Shown: positions 1-11,272, counted from the stretch's first letter. The stretch is 64,000 nt of DNA from Isoetes taiwanensis (GCA_021234155.1 JAJEKV010000072.1:6759335-6823334); one strand, 5' to 3'. Program-made: numbers and translations. Notes: generated by a model not told the origin, from the letters alone.

Positions 1-251
1 GGATCTGACCTCCTTTTAGGGTATATCTCTATCAGTGTGTAAATTTGACGGTTTTCGAAGGACACGGAAAATATTTTATGCTCTTCTATCTTTTGCTTCA
101 AATATTATACCGTATATCGTATTTGATCAAATACAAATACTATATCGTATTATACAAAGTATTATACTAATATATCATACATAAAAAATGACAGGCAAAC
201 CTACATTCCCAGTCCTTCAAATGCCATATAAATTTTTTCCTAGCCTCTCTT
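1..251. other. AT-rich left flank of the foldback element
   Basis: No gene is visible. The stretch is AT-rich, with TATCGTAT/TATTATAC-type runs and a short palindrome near 119-132. Positions 34-48 match 5700-5714 in inverted orientation over 15 bases, so the outer edge of the foldback element may lie here rather than at the start of the coding arm. Confidence 0.5.
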
Positions 252-1837
252 ATGACGGTTAGTTCAGGGGAGGGCATGCACGGTTGTGTGGATGAGGAGG
301 GGAGGCATCTTGAGAACAGCAGCGCTGGAGCTGCTAGAGGGAGGTTAAATTACATGGCTTCTGCTGGACCCATGAATGATGTGGCTGAGTATAACCATGT
401 TTCCCATGAATTGAATTGCATGTCTTCTGCTGTGCCTATGAATTTTGTGCCTGAACATAACTCCCTGTGCCTTAATTCCCATCCCATATTCCATCGCAGT
501 AATTTCGTTGAAGTGCCTTCTGAGCAGCTCCATCTGTCACCGAAGAAAGGTCAATATAACTTGGGTCTTCTAGCTGATGCCTGCAATGCCTGTGAGTCGT
601 CTAGGAAGAGAGGGAGGCCAAGGAAGGATAGTGGCATTGTAATTAGAGAGCAGAATGACAGGATGCGCAGAAAAAGAGAAGGCAGTTTGAGAGGGAGAAG
701 AGGAAAAAACTTAAACAGGTGGGGAGAGAGAACAAGCAGGTAGAAAGAGGGAAGAAGCAGAGAGAAGGGAAGGAAGAGCGGGAGAGACTGAAGAAGGAGA
801 GAGAAGACAAGAAATGTATGGAGAGAAAGGAGAAGGAGATGAGGAAGAGCATGCAGAGGGAAGCTAAAAATAGCGTGTTGGACGTGAGTGTGACAGTAAC
901 TATCAGCGGGTCTGATATAGTAGAACATCATTACGTCAGAGTGTGCAGGTTCTTGGACTCAGATTGCCTTGCAGGCATGGTGGCTGTAGAGCGGGGTTCT
1001 GAACTCGATCACCTACACCTGCAGTGCGTATTTAGTTGCTGCAACCACGCTAGCAGCTGTGAATATTCGTCTGAGGCAGGCTCTAGATTGGACAAATCAT
1101 CGTCCACCAAGTGGAGTGATTATGTGTAAGCGTTGAAGGACATGCGTTTACACTGTTTTGAAGGAATGCTCGGCTACTGTTTGAAAGATGTTGGCAAATT
1201 GCATTATAGGAATCACATGAAGGAGGTAACTGCTGAGCAGCTTGAGCGTGGGAAGAACTTATATGCACTGCACGGTGCAGGTGAGATCAAGCACTGCGTG
1301 GTTTTGGATAACAGAAATTTGCTCAGTCGTGGAAGCCACTTTGTGTTATATCACGAGAGACGGCAGAGAACTCCCAGTCTGTGCTACACGATTGCATGGA
1401 TGTTGCGAACTGGGAAGTTCGTTTTGTCTAGCGCGTGGGTCCTGCCTTGGAATTCAGCTAGAATTAGTTACTATAGAGTAGAGGCTGCGTGGAGGCTTAC
1501 CTTGGATCCGAGGCATGCTTCTATCAAGGACGTGCGATGCATCATTCATGGATTGCCTCCTGGGGAAGAGCCAGTAGAGAAAGTAGGTAGAAGGCGGCAT
1601 AGATTTTGGGATGATGCTCTGGCATGTGAGGAGCTAGACAAACTTGATGCAAAGCTGGAAGAGGATGAAAATGAGAGTGGTGCTGACGATGATGGAGTGG
1701 ACATCGTGGATTATCCTCCAGATGAGGAGTATCATAAGGAGACACCCGCTTTTATTCCCCCTATAGATGGCAGCCTGCCTTATTTCCAAGACTATATTCC
1801 TTTAGACATGCCGGATCCTGCCTTTCATATTGGATAG
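252..1837 (+). pseudogene. HUH/Y1 Rep-like transposon protein, plus-strand copy (frameshifted)
   Basis: The reading frame runs 252-743, continues in a second frame over about 719-1129 and in a third over about 1033-1837. Against the minus-strand copy, three small deletions (near 661, 1030 and 1129) explain the shifts. Order of parts: a region rich in Ser, Asn and His; an AT-hook (KRGRPRKD, near 616); a highly charged Lys/Glu/Arg coiled stretch (665-865); a beta-like motif (TVTISG); a HUH motif HLHLQ at 1010-1024 preceded by an acidic residue; a tyrosine motif YCLKD at 1175-1189; then an acidic, Asp/Glu-rich C-terminus. HUH plus YxxKD is the signature of rolling-circle Reps, which nick one DNA strand and attach to it through tyrosine. 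No helicase motifs are seen. This copy is unlikely to make a full protein. Confidence 0.7.
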
Positions 1838-2400
1838 TATGAGCTGTTGGATTGTTTGTTCATATTCATGTTACGTCTTCCTAATCGATTGAATCTTGTG
1901 TTGCAGGGCCGCATGTTGATGGCGGGTCTGCCGGGGAAGAGAGGGATGCCACTCCTCCTCCTCCGTTCTCTACGTTTATTGCCTTGGACGTCGAATCTGT
2001 AGAGAGGCGTGCCGTAGAAGGGGTGGTTCCTGTGTTTGTTGCTCCGTTTTTTATGTTGAGTGGATGAAATCGTAGACTTGGCGAATTGTGCATGCGTTAT
2101 CTGTGCTTTAACTAATGCTGTGGAGATCCTAGAAGAGGCTTTGGTTGCAGTAGATGATCCAGACATTGAGGTTTCAGTGCGTGACAAAAGAATGTTTGGT
2201 GAATCATGTCCGAGCGATGCTCTTGTCTGAGCTGCGGCAGCTTCATGAGCTTGCAGCCGCTCATCCTGGCACTATGGGAGCATGATCTGACATTGTCTTC
2301 TGTCGTCATGGAGCCCCTTGTTGTCTTTACAGTTTTGTTGGTTTGGTTGCTTCTGTCGGAAGCGAGGTTTCAGCAGGATGTGGAGTTTTGTTGGTTTGGG
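1838..2400 (+). pseudogene. 3' coding tail of the plus-strand Rep-like unit
   Basis: After the stop at 1837 a GT...AG-like interval (about 1837-1906) leads to an open frame with the PPPPF proline run, ending MLSG near 2067. A second overlapping frame of about 77 codons follows, containing an AVEILEEALVAVDD stretch (leucine- and acid-rich, probably helical). Both are also present in the minus arm, so they were part of the ancestral element. In this arm a deletion near 2195 shifts the last frame. Joining through the apparent intron gives a stop, so whether this is an extra exon or a second protein is unresolved. Function not recognised. Confidence 0.45.
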
Positions 2401-3169
2401 TGATTTGGAGAACAAGCTTTGTACATGGGATTTTCATGAATGCTGTGTTTTGATAAATCGTGTCTTATTTCCAATGAATGCTGTGTTATCATAAATCGTG
2501 TCTTATCAATGTGATGTTTGGATCAGTTACTTCACTTTTATTCTTTGTTGCAATTATCGATCTGTTCTTGTTGTTGGATTGTAGTGACAGCAGATGTAAG
2601 GTTCAGACGCATTTAGTTCTGTCAATGGTTTGAAATATGGATGGCTTAAACTTTTTTAAATGAAAGAAGATAGACCGATTGATGGAATCTCCATGTAATG
2701 TGATGCACTTAGCTGCCCTCTAACCCAAAATTGGGGAAGAGGAAGATCATGCATCGGTCTATCTTCTTTCATCTAATCGGTCTATCTTCTTTCATCTAAA
2801 AAAATTTAAGCCGTCCATATTTCAAACCATTGACAGAACTAAATGCATCTGAACCTTACATCTGCCGTCAGTACAATCCAACAACAAGAACAGATCGATA
2901 ATTGCAACAAAGAATAAAAGTGAAGTAACTGATCCAAACATCACATTGATAAGACACGATTTATGATAACACAGCATTCATTGGAAATAAGACACGATTT
3001 ATCAAAACACAGCATTCATGAAAATCCCATGTACAAAGCTTGTTCTCCAAATCACCCAAACCAACAAAACTCCACATCCTGCTAAAACCTCGCTTCCGAC
3101 AGAAGCAACCAAACCAACAAAACTGTAAAGACAACAAGGGGCTCCATGACGACAGAAGACAATGTCAGA
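2401..3169. repeat. Noncoding 3' ends and centre of the foldback
   Basis: The 3' noncoding tails of both arms meet here. The left tail ends at about 2684 and the right tail starts at about 2751. The right side carries a 23-base tail motif (CGGTCTATCTTCTTTCATCT core) twice in a row (about 2754-2799); the left arm has it once. The roughly 70-base spacer between the arms has no visible gene. Single strands of this region could fold into a long hairpin. Confidence 0.7.
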
Positions 3170-3640
3170 TCATGCTCCCATAGTGCCAGGATGAGCGGCT
3201 CCAAGCTCATGAAGCTGCCGCAGCTCAGACAAGAGCATCGCTCGGACATGATTCACCTCCCCTCTAAACATTCTTCTGTCCCGCACTGAAACCTCAATGT
3301 CTGGATCATCTACTGCAACCAAAGCCTCTTCTAGGATCTCCACAGCATTAGTTAAAGCACAGATAACGCATGCACAATTCGCCAAGTCTGCGATTTCATC
3401 CACTCAACATAAAAAACGGAGCAACAAACACAGGAACCACCCCTTCTATGGCACGCCTCTCTACAGATTCGACGTCCAAGGCAATAAACGTAGAGAACGG
3501 AGGAGGAGGAGTGGCATCCCTCTCTTCCCCGGCAACCCTGCCATCAACATGCGGCCCCGCAACACAAGATTCAATCAACACAAGATTCAATCGATTAGGA
3601 AGACGTAACGTGAATATGAACAAACAATACAACAGCTCAT
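3170..3640 (-). pseudogene. 3' coding tail of the minus-strand Rep-like unit
   Basis: This mirrors 1838-2400. A 77-codon frame (3403-3170, GTG-initiated as read) is intact here and contains a leucine-rich helical stretch. The upstream frame with the PPPPF run lies at about 3557-3396. A 16-base duplication near 3577-3592 and loss of the acceptor-like AG distinguish it from the left arm, so the intron-like interval is damaged. Product unknown; its place downstream of the Rep-like gene suggests an accessory protein or the C-terminus of the same protein. Confidence 0.45.
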
Positions 3641-3641
3641 A

Positions 3642-5459
3642 CTATCCAATATGGAAGGCATAATCCAGCATGTCTAAAGGAATATAGTCCTGGAAATAAG
3701 GCAGGCTGCCATCTACAGGGGGAATAAAAGCGGGTGTCTCCTCATGATACTCCTCATCTGGAGGATAATCCACGATGTCCACTCCATCATCGTCAGCACC
3801 ACTCTCATTTTCATCCTCTTCCAGCATTGCGTCAAGCTTGTCTAGCTCCTCACATGCCAGAGCATCATCTCAAAATCTATGCCGCCTTCTACCCACTTTC
3901 TCCATTGGCTCTTCCCCAGGAGGCAATCCATAAATGACGCATCGCACGTCCTTGATAGAAGCATGCCTCGGATCCAGGGTAAGCTTCCACGCAGCCTCTA
4001 CTCTATAGTAACTGATTCTAGCTGAATTCCAAGGCAGGACCCACGTGTTAGACAAAACGAACTTCCCAGTTCGCAACATCCGTGCAATCGTGTAGCACAG
4101 ACTGGGAGTTCTCTGCTGTCTCCCTATAACACAAAGTGGCTCCCACGACTGAGCAAATTTTTGTTATCCAAAACCACGCAGTGCTTGATCTCACCCGCAC
4201 CGTACAGTGCATATAAGTTCTTCCCACGCTCAAGCAGCTCAGCAGTCCTTCATGTGATTCCTATAATGCAATTTGCCAACATCTTTCAAACAGTAGCCGA
4301 GCATTCCTTCAAAACAGTGTAAACGCGTGTCCTTCAACGCTTTACACATAATCACTCCACCTGGTGGACGATGATTTGTCCAATCTAGAGCCTGCCTCAG
4401 ACGAATATTCACAGCTGCTGGCGTGGTTGCAGCAACTCGAAATACGCGCTGCAGGTGTAGGTGATCGAGTTCAGAACCCCGCTCTACAGCCACCATGCCT
4501 GCAAGGCAATCTGAGTCCAAGAACCTGCACACTCTGACGTAATGATGTTCTACTATATCAGACCCGCTGATAGTTAATGTCACACTCACGTCCAACACGC
4601 TATTTTTAGCTTCCCTCTGCATGCTCTTCCTCATCTCCTTCTCCTTTCTCTCCATACATTTCTTGTCTTCTCTCTTCTTCTTCAGTCTCTCCCCCTCTTC
4701 CTTCCTTTCTCTTTGCTTCTTCTCTCTTTCCACCTGCTTGTTCTCTCTCTCCACCTGTTTAAGTTTTTTCCTCTCCTCCCTCTCAAACTGCCTTCTCTTC
4801 TTTTGCGCATCCCTGTCATTCTGCTCTCTAATTACAATGCCAGTGTCCTTCCTTGGCCTCCCTCTCTTCTTAGACGGCTCACAGGCATTACAGGCATCAG
4901 CTAGAAGACCCAAATTATATTGACCTCTCTTCGGTGACAGATGAAGCTGCTCAGAAGGCACTTCAACAAAATTACTGCGATGGAATATGAGATGGGAATC
5001 AAGGCACAGGGAGTTATGTTGAGACACAAAATTCATGGACACAGCAGAAGGCATGCAATTCAATTCATGGGAAACATGGTTATGCTCAGCCACAGCATTC
5101 ATGGGTCCAGCAGAAGCCATGTAATTTAACCTCCCTCTAGCAGCTCCAGCGCTGCTCTCAGGAGGCCTCCCCTCCTCATCCACACAACCGTGCATGCCCT
5201 CCTCTGATCTAAGAGTCCTAGCAATTCTCTTCAACATAGAAACACTGTGGAACATACCTGTGTTGGCCTCCATAGATCCTTGGCTGCTCGGCATAGCGCT
5301 CACGCAGAATAACAAACATACATGGAGTTGCAAGATCCCAGCCTCTTTCGGCCCAGCAGCATCGCCAGGCGTCACCAAATCCTCCCAGTCCGGAGCTAGT
5401 CCGGAGCTGGTCTTCCTGGCATCGTCCATTCCATGCCATCCGTTCAGGCACCATTCCAT
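3642..5459 (-). pseudogene. HUH/Y1 Rep-like transposon protein, minus-strand copy (N-terminal 406 codons intact)
   Basis: From the ATG at 5459 the frame is open for 406 codons to 4239. It includes the AT-hook (KKRGRPRKD, around residue 200), a Lys/Glu/Arg coiled segment (about 210-280), the HUH motif HLHLQ (about 332-336, bases 4464-4450) and the YCLKD motif (Tyr about residue 389, bases 4295-4293). A 5-base deletion near 4240 breaks the frame just after the tyrosine. A further indel near 4128 and a Trp-to-stop change near 3870 follow. C-terminal pieces stay open at 4079-3870 and 3827-3642, the last rich in Asp and Glu. The predicted nicking domain itself is therefore uninterrupted. Known: such domains act in rolling-circle replication or transposition. 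Inferred: DNA binding through the AT-hook. A captured CRESS-virus-like Rep is the alternative, but no superfamily 3 helicase follows. Confidence 0.7.
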
Positions 5460-5715
5460 GCCATCTGTTCAGGCACCGGTTCTTGCTATTTCAGGCCCCT
5501 CTGATCCCGACATCCAAGTTCGTCCAGAATCAAATCGCAGGGCCAAGAAAATTACCAAAAAAAAAAATTCCCCTCGACCGGCCACTACTTTCATTGGGAA
5601 ACCTACTGACGGCATTTCCCAATTTGGTGCCCTTCATTGGAGGGCAAAAAAAATTTCTTTTTTGACAAGGCAAAATAGCTAAAAACGGCGTGACAGCCCT
5701 CAAATTTACACACTA
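5460..5715. other. 5' sequence of the minus-strand Rep-like unit
   Basis: Upstream of the ATG at 5459. A 25-28 base direct repeat (CCATTCCATGCCATC core) occurs twice at about 5427-5480, overlapping the start codon region. No gene is seen further out. The left arm lacks this part, so it was truncated there. Confidence 0.45.
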
Positions 5716-6172
5716 TTCTGAGTTTGAAGAAGCTAATAGCCATATGTAAGCTTGGAGGCATTCGATAACTTAACGTCAAAGTTTAGAGGCATTTATGAGT
5801 TAGCCCCATAACGTAGAATTTGCTACTTCTCCACTGAAGGCTTGTAGAATTCACCAGTTAACCCCATAACGTAGAAATTAGTACTTCTCTGCTCGGAATA
5901 ACCATGAAGGCTTGTAGAATTGACCCAAATAGCAGCAAAAGCAAAGTCCTATTAGCCTCTGCCTTCCCGGGTCAGAAACATACTGGATTAGAATCTGATG
6001 CCTGCAAAATCTTTTCGCTGACAAACAAGTATAACAATGCAAGGTATGTTCGTTGAAATAGCAATTAGTAGTGACTCCGTCATGTGCACCCTCTGTTGTC
6101 ACAACGCATTCCAACATAAAATCCATCGGGCTCAGGGCCAATGTTGTTTTGCAGCTGAAAGATTCTAGTACT
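5716..6172. repeat. Intergenic stretch with an imperfect direct repeat
   Basis: Positions 5795-5925 hold two imperfect copies of a roughly 60-base unit containing AACCCCATAACGTAGAA and GAAGGCTTGTAGAATT. An open minus-strand frame at 6225-5878 (115 codons) overlaps the end of the PPR gene in another frame and resembles nothing I know; it may be 3' untranslated sequence. Confidence 0.55.
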
Positions 6173-8371
6173 TCAAGCTTTTGGGTTATGAAGGTTCGCT
6201 TTAACACGACAACATTTCCTTGCATCTCTTGTCATATCCACTTTATAGTTATCCTCTAGCATGTAAAGCCTTGCATAGATGTTAGATATAAGAACATAGG
6301 CTGCAGCACAAAAAGGATCTAACTTCATTATTTCATCAAAACATCGTCTCCCAAGTATTACATTGCCGTGCAATTTGCATGCACTAAGCAGGGTAAGACA
6401 TAGACAAACATCAGGATGTACTGTCTCATCAAGTAAATTTTCTGCTTCTTTGAAGCATGCTGCCTGCCCCAAAAGATCCACCATGCAAGTAACATGAAAC
6501 ATGTTTGGTCTTATCCCATGAATTTCTCTCATTATTCTTAGGTGCCTAACGCCTTCATCGATTAGACCTGCACAACTGTATGCAGTTAGAACAAGACTGA
6601 ATGTCATTTCATTTGCGCAAACACCATCATGCTGCATATTGTTGAAACAATGCACTGCCAGACTGGCCTCTCCAAGCTGTGCATACCCTGCAATCATTGC
6701 ATTCCATGCTATCGCATCTCGATTCTGTAATTCATTGAAAGTGGCTCTGGCTTTCTCAAAGTCACCACACTTAATGAACATCTCTACAAGTGTGCTGCCT
6801 AAAACAATGTCGCCTTGCAGACCACTTGCAGCAACTTGCTCCTGCACGGCCCTGCCCTTTTCCATCGCACCTGTGTTGCCACACATTTTGAAAATGCTTG
6901 AAAAAGTGAACTTATCAGGTCTAATTCCATTTTTTAGCATGTTTTCAAAACATTCCAAGCCAAGAATCCCTTCATCATGTTCAGCATATCCTGCAATGAT
7001 AACATTCCATGACACTGCATTTCGGTTGGGGAATTTATCGAAGAGTCTACGAGCTTCTTCCAAACTACCACATTTGGCATACATATCAAGAATGGTACTC
7101 ACGACTGCGGCATCACATTGAAGCCCATTTTGGATGATATGCTCATGAATTCTTCTTCCTTGTTCTGCGCTGTTGCATATCTTCAAGATGCTAAAAAATG
7201 TGAATTTATCAGGTCTTGCATTTTCTTGTTGCATTCTCTCAAAAAATGCAAAAGTAAGGTAGTTTTCATTTTCCTCTGCAGAAGCTGAAATGATTGCATT
7301 CCAGATTACTGCACTCCGATCCCGCAGGTGATCAAACACTCTCTTAGCTTCTTGAAAGCTTCCACATCTGCCATACATGTGGACAATAGCACTTCCTATG
7401 ACACTATCAGAATGAAGACCAGATTCACATATCTGCTCGTGGGTGCACTTTCCATGTTGTAAGGCACCTATGCTGCTGCATGCTTTCAACATGCTAAGAA
7501 ATATTACTTTGTCTGGCTTTATCCCCTCCTGATGCATGTGTTCAAAACATTCAAGGGCAAAATCGCCTTTGCCATGTTGAGCATATCCTGTAATGATTGC
7601 TCCCCAGGTTACCACGTCTCTAGTTGTCAAATTATCAAAGGCTTCTCGTGCTTCCTCTAAGCTCCCACATTTAACATACATATCCACAATGGTACTTCCT
7701 ATCGTAACATCAAATTGAAGTCCATTATCTATAATTGCAGTATGAACCTGTCTGCCTTGCCAAATAATGCAACTATTGCTGCATGCTTTTAAAATGCTAA
7801 TAAATGTGAATTTATCTGATAGTGCTCCCTGATGCTGCATTCCATCATAAAATTGGAGGGCCATTCCATTTTGGCCAAGCTTGGAATGTGCATAGATAGT
7901 TGCATTCCATGTAGAGTGGACTGGCTGAGAGACCTTGTTAAATGCTTGCTTTGATTCAAGCAGATCTCCACAAGACCCATAAAATCGAACAATAAGCTCT
8001 CCCAAATTCGTGATACAATCAAGTTCATCACGTACCATTAAAGCATGCAAACGTCTGCCCAGGTCTTTGTCCTGCTGTTTCATGCACTCCAGCATGAGGC
8101 GAAAAGCAAAGTTTGGAGTTATAGAAATGCCATGGTTGTGTTGTTTATTCTCAGCTAGCCTAATTGCTTCATCCAGACATCCCCACTTGTTTTCTCTGTT
8201 GGACCTGAGCGAGCATCCACCCAGGTAAGATGAATAACAAATTTGCTAAGAATTAATAAGAAGAGAAAAATGACTTCAGTACCTGGCAGAGCCTCCGGAG
8301 ATGAAATTGGGAGCGTAATAAGCATGGCAGAATGCCGATGGCGGCTTGGAAGAAAGGGCAACGGCCTCCAT
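6173..8371 (-). CDS. Pentatricopeptide repeat (PPR) protein, PLS-like, two exons
   Basis: Exon 1 is 8371-8283 (ATG at 8371). A 78-base GT-AG intron (8282-8205) follows, then exon 2, 8204-6173. The phases agree (89 bases, phase 2) and give 706 residues. The N-terminus (about 30 residues, MEAVALSSKPPS start, few acids) could be an organelle-targeting peptide. The rest is a run of roughly 13-14 PPR units with typical phrases such as VVTWGAIITGYAQHG, SVIGSAIVHMYGRCG and AVSWNVIIAGYAEHD, spaced by about 33-36 residues, ending in an E-like segment (SACKLHGNVILGRRC). No DYW deaminase follows, and the last 25 residues after SNIYA look eroded. Family role: sequence-specific binding of chloroplast or mitochondrial RNA, often for C-to-U editing. 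It could need a separate DYW partner. An ORF-only start at 8095 would miss exon 1. Confidence 0.85.
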
Positions 8372-9935
8372 AGCCTGCTCTTACATGTAAGACCATGCCA
8401 CCTCCTACATCTAAACGCGATTAGCATCACTTCTCAGAGCTTAGTTACAAAAACAAAATTCCTCGCATTCTTTCGGGTTTTTGGGATCACTGCCTCGCAT
8501 TGGTTTTTGGGATCACTGATGAGAAGCGAGGGTCATAAAAATACACGTTTTAAAAAAGTGCTCCCTATATCTCAATTAATACGTATGTTTATACCTACAT
8601 CCTAATCAAATACAACGGTTTGAACCTGACAAAATCTCACGGTACTATGAAAGCTTTGCTCCTATGAAAAACTAGGAGTAGGGCAAGCTTTTAGTGGCTT
8701 CTTGTCTTTCTAGTCTCAATGATCATCTACAGGGACCAAGAAATTAGGAAGCATAGCAAGGTATAAAGGCACTAAGAAATTAGGAAGCATAGCAAGGTAT
8801 AAAGGCACTAAAGAAGGGTCAACCATAGTGGAACACGCGCCAATTGGGGGATCGTGTCGTGCAAAAATGAATCAAATTTACTAATAGTGGATGAACACAT
8901 AACTTATTATCTCAATCTCAACCGTTGGATGAAATGGATAGAAAAATTGGTTCAATAATAACCATCCAATATTGATCCACAATACGGGCTTTTTTCATGA
9001 TTCTTGCTATATCAGTAAATCCTGGGTCAAGATCACTTGGGAATATGCCACCTGAGCTGAAATTACGCCCTTGAGATGCATGCTCTAAAAATAGGATACA
9101 CTGTGTATAAAAAAATGCAGGGAAACCAAAGATTTACATGTGCAATATATAATGGTCTTTTACAAAAAAGATGATACCTCCAAAACGACGTAGAATTTCA
9201 AACAAATAGACATCATAGAACTTCAAACATGCACACAACATGTAACAGCAAGAATCAAACCCAAGCATGTCTATTGAGCTAGATATTTGAACTCATTCCA
9301 GAGATCTTCCATGGTGCTCCTTGAATCTGCTAATACAATATCTAATGCAACCTATAACGTGTATGCAGTACACAATTCTCCACATCTTATTACTTTGATT
9401 GTTTTAATCTCCATCCTCCAACAAACTTCACTTTGTCATAGACTTCACTTCGCCATGATTAAAAATATCATAGGTTTTTCAGATCAACATCAGACATAAC
9501 ACATGTGTGATGGCATCATCACCTTGCTACGCACTTTACAACACATCAGCTGATTGTAATGGCGTCATCACCTCGCCATCACAGAACATAAACAAAAATA
9601 TAAAACACAAAATAGAAAAAACATAATGAATTGATTATGCTAAAATAGAGTTCTAAGAGCAATCCGACTACAGCTTAACCAAAATTGACCAACAAAAGAG
9701 TTTATCAGAAAGGGAAACTACACATTCCCAGTTTTACAAGGGAAAATCAAATAAGGATGAGCCTTTAAAGAAAAAGTTGTAGGATCCTCAAGCCTGGAGC
9801 AAAAGTAACAAAGCCAAACAAGGGAATCGATTTCAAAAATATGAGACCATACCAATTTAGAAAGCCTAAAAATTGGGTGTTGCCTGCCACAATCCATGCA
9901 TTCCATGATGCACCCAAAACAAAAACCTCCCTACC
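8372..9935. other. Intergenic region, no recognisable gene
   Basis: Presumably contains the promoter of the PPR gene, read to the left. Features seen: a perfect 36-base unit twice in tandem at 8738-8809, and a short repeat of GGTTTTTGGGATCACTG near 8476-8518. Short open frames here resemble nothing known. Confidence 0.6.
8738..8809. repeat. 36-bp unit, two tandem copies
   Basis: The unit begins AAGAAATTAGGAAGC and ends AAAGGCACT; both copies are identical. Confidence 0.85.
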
Positions 9936-9995
9936 AAGAATTGAATTGAATTTTATCGTCCACAGAGACCAATAGGCCTATGCCATGAGCCTATG
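9936..9995 (-). mobile_element. LINE 3'-end fragment with GAATT-type tail
   Basis: A short piece matches the 3' terminus of the LINE family found at 14327 and 31600 (CGTCCACAGAGACC followed by a CCTATG-containing stretch). On its left is a (GAATT)n-like run, the tail of a minus-strand insertion. Everything upstream in the element is missing. Confidence 0.6.
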
Positions 9996-11272
9996 AGCTA
10001 GATACAAGAAAGTGCAAGAAACATATGGAAAATATGAAGAAACGACCAGAAAGATGAGGCGCATGTTTCTTGGCGCAAGCAGCTGGGGCAACGGAAGCAA
10101 GAATGGTCGTTGCCTTCTCTCTTATCCGGCACTCACTGCTCCTCACTTGGTGACGATTTGCTCCTATCTGAGGCTAGCAGGGCATGAGCAAAGTTCTTGC
10201 TTCAAGAAATTAAAGGGATTCAAGATCTGCCATGAATGTATATTCCTTCTTCTTTCTAGCGACCACAATCTGAGTCTTACTGTTGCAGCAGGTAACCACA
10301 AATGTGGCTCTTCTTTTTTATGCTTTGCATTATGTCCATCTTCATTTCTTGATTATGGTCACGCCAAAAGGGTATGCCCAAAGGGGACACTGGCCTATAA
10401 GGTGAAGAGGGAAAATAGTTTCAACAGGATTCAGTTATGGAGAGAAGCATTAGAATTTGTAGTTATTGCAGTGAAAAATCAAGCCTTGGTTTGAAAATTT
10501 TCTCGACAAGAATCTTTTTCATGTCTACTTCTCTTCACTCTTCCTTACTAGCAGGAAGATCTAGATTTTGCTAAAGATGATTAGAAGGATTCAGTTTGTC
10601 ATGGGGATTCTGCAAGTTAATCAGAGCTGTTGGTTTAAATTGAAGAGACGGGAATATAGGTATATGGCAGCGGCTATTGTATAAAATTGGAGCACAGAAA
10701 CACCTAGATTGCTTTTCAAGTACTGATATGTTTGTCAAGCCTCTCAAATACTGAAGGTTGAGAAAACTTTTGGTACTGATGCCAAAAGGCCTTGGCTGTC
10801 CATATGGAGTTGAGAGAAATTTTGGTACTGATGCCAAAATGCCTCGGCTATCCAATTGGATCTGATATGCTCAAATACTGCTATGTTTGAGGATTTGCTT
10901 CTCCAAACGTGCTTCTTCAGGTACTGATATGCCTATACTACATTTGGCTACTGTCTTCTATCTTAGGCCACACATCTTCCTTTTATTTCAGCAGTTCAAA
11001 TTACATGTTTCTACAGAACAAGATGTATCATTTCGAGAGCCATTGGTTCTTTTGGATCATCTTGCAACATTTGGTTCTGATGTGGAGAGATAATTCTGTG
11101 CTTACAAGTATATGTGCTACTACTAGATCTTTGAATAAGTTTCAGTTAAGGGAATGAAGAAGTTGAGTCTACTCCTATAGTAGTTCTCTTACTGTAATGA
11201 AGCATTGTATTTTCTTCTATTATATTAATATATAAAAAATTACTTCGTTCTCTCAAAAAAAAAAAAAATCTA
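9996..11272. other. Unrecognised retroelement-like stretch ending in poly(A)
   Basis: An open frame at 10012-10494 (160 codons, plus) and smaller ones around 10887-11157 have no family signature that I recognise. An imperfect 52-base tandem duplication lies at 10757-10860 (TTTGGTACTGATGCCAAAA core). The stretch ends in ATATTAATATATAAAAAATTAC and a run of about 14 A at 11258-11271, which looks like the 3' end of a poly(A)-tailed retroposed sequence inserted on the plus strand. Confidence 0.4.

Larger units (their letters stand above)
34..5714. mobile_element. Giant foldback (tail-to-tail inverted pair) of a Rep-encoding transposon
   Basis: Two copies of the same element face each other: a plus-strand arm from about 250 to 2684 and a minus-strand arm from about 2751 to 5200, separated by about 70 bases. 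Identity is high across coding and noncoding parts, with scattered indels. The minus arm keeps more 5' sequence (5200-5470). A 15-base inverted match at 34-48 and 5700-5714 may mark the outer edges. Each arm encodes a protein with an AT-hook and rolling-circle replication motifs, so I interpret the pair as a HUH-endonuclease transposon of Replitron-like type. The tail-to-tail arrangement suggests aberrant replicative transposition or a palindromic duplication. A domesticated gene in a palindromic duplication is the alternative. Confidence 0.7.

Noticed and set aside
551-931. Long minus-strand open frame rich in Leu, Phe, Ser and Pro
   Set aside because: It is the reverse shadow of the Lys/Glu/Arg-rich coiled segment of the Rep-like protein.
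4621-4923. Plus-strand open frame rich in Leu, Phe and Ser, resembling membrane segments
   Set aside because: Antisense shadow of the minus-arm coiled segment.
10012-10494. 160-codon open frame as a gene
   Set aside because: No family signature, no codon pattern, and it lies next to repeat ends; left as unrecognised sequence.
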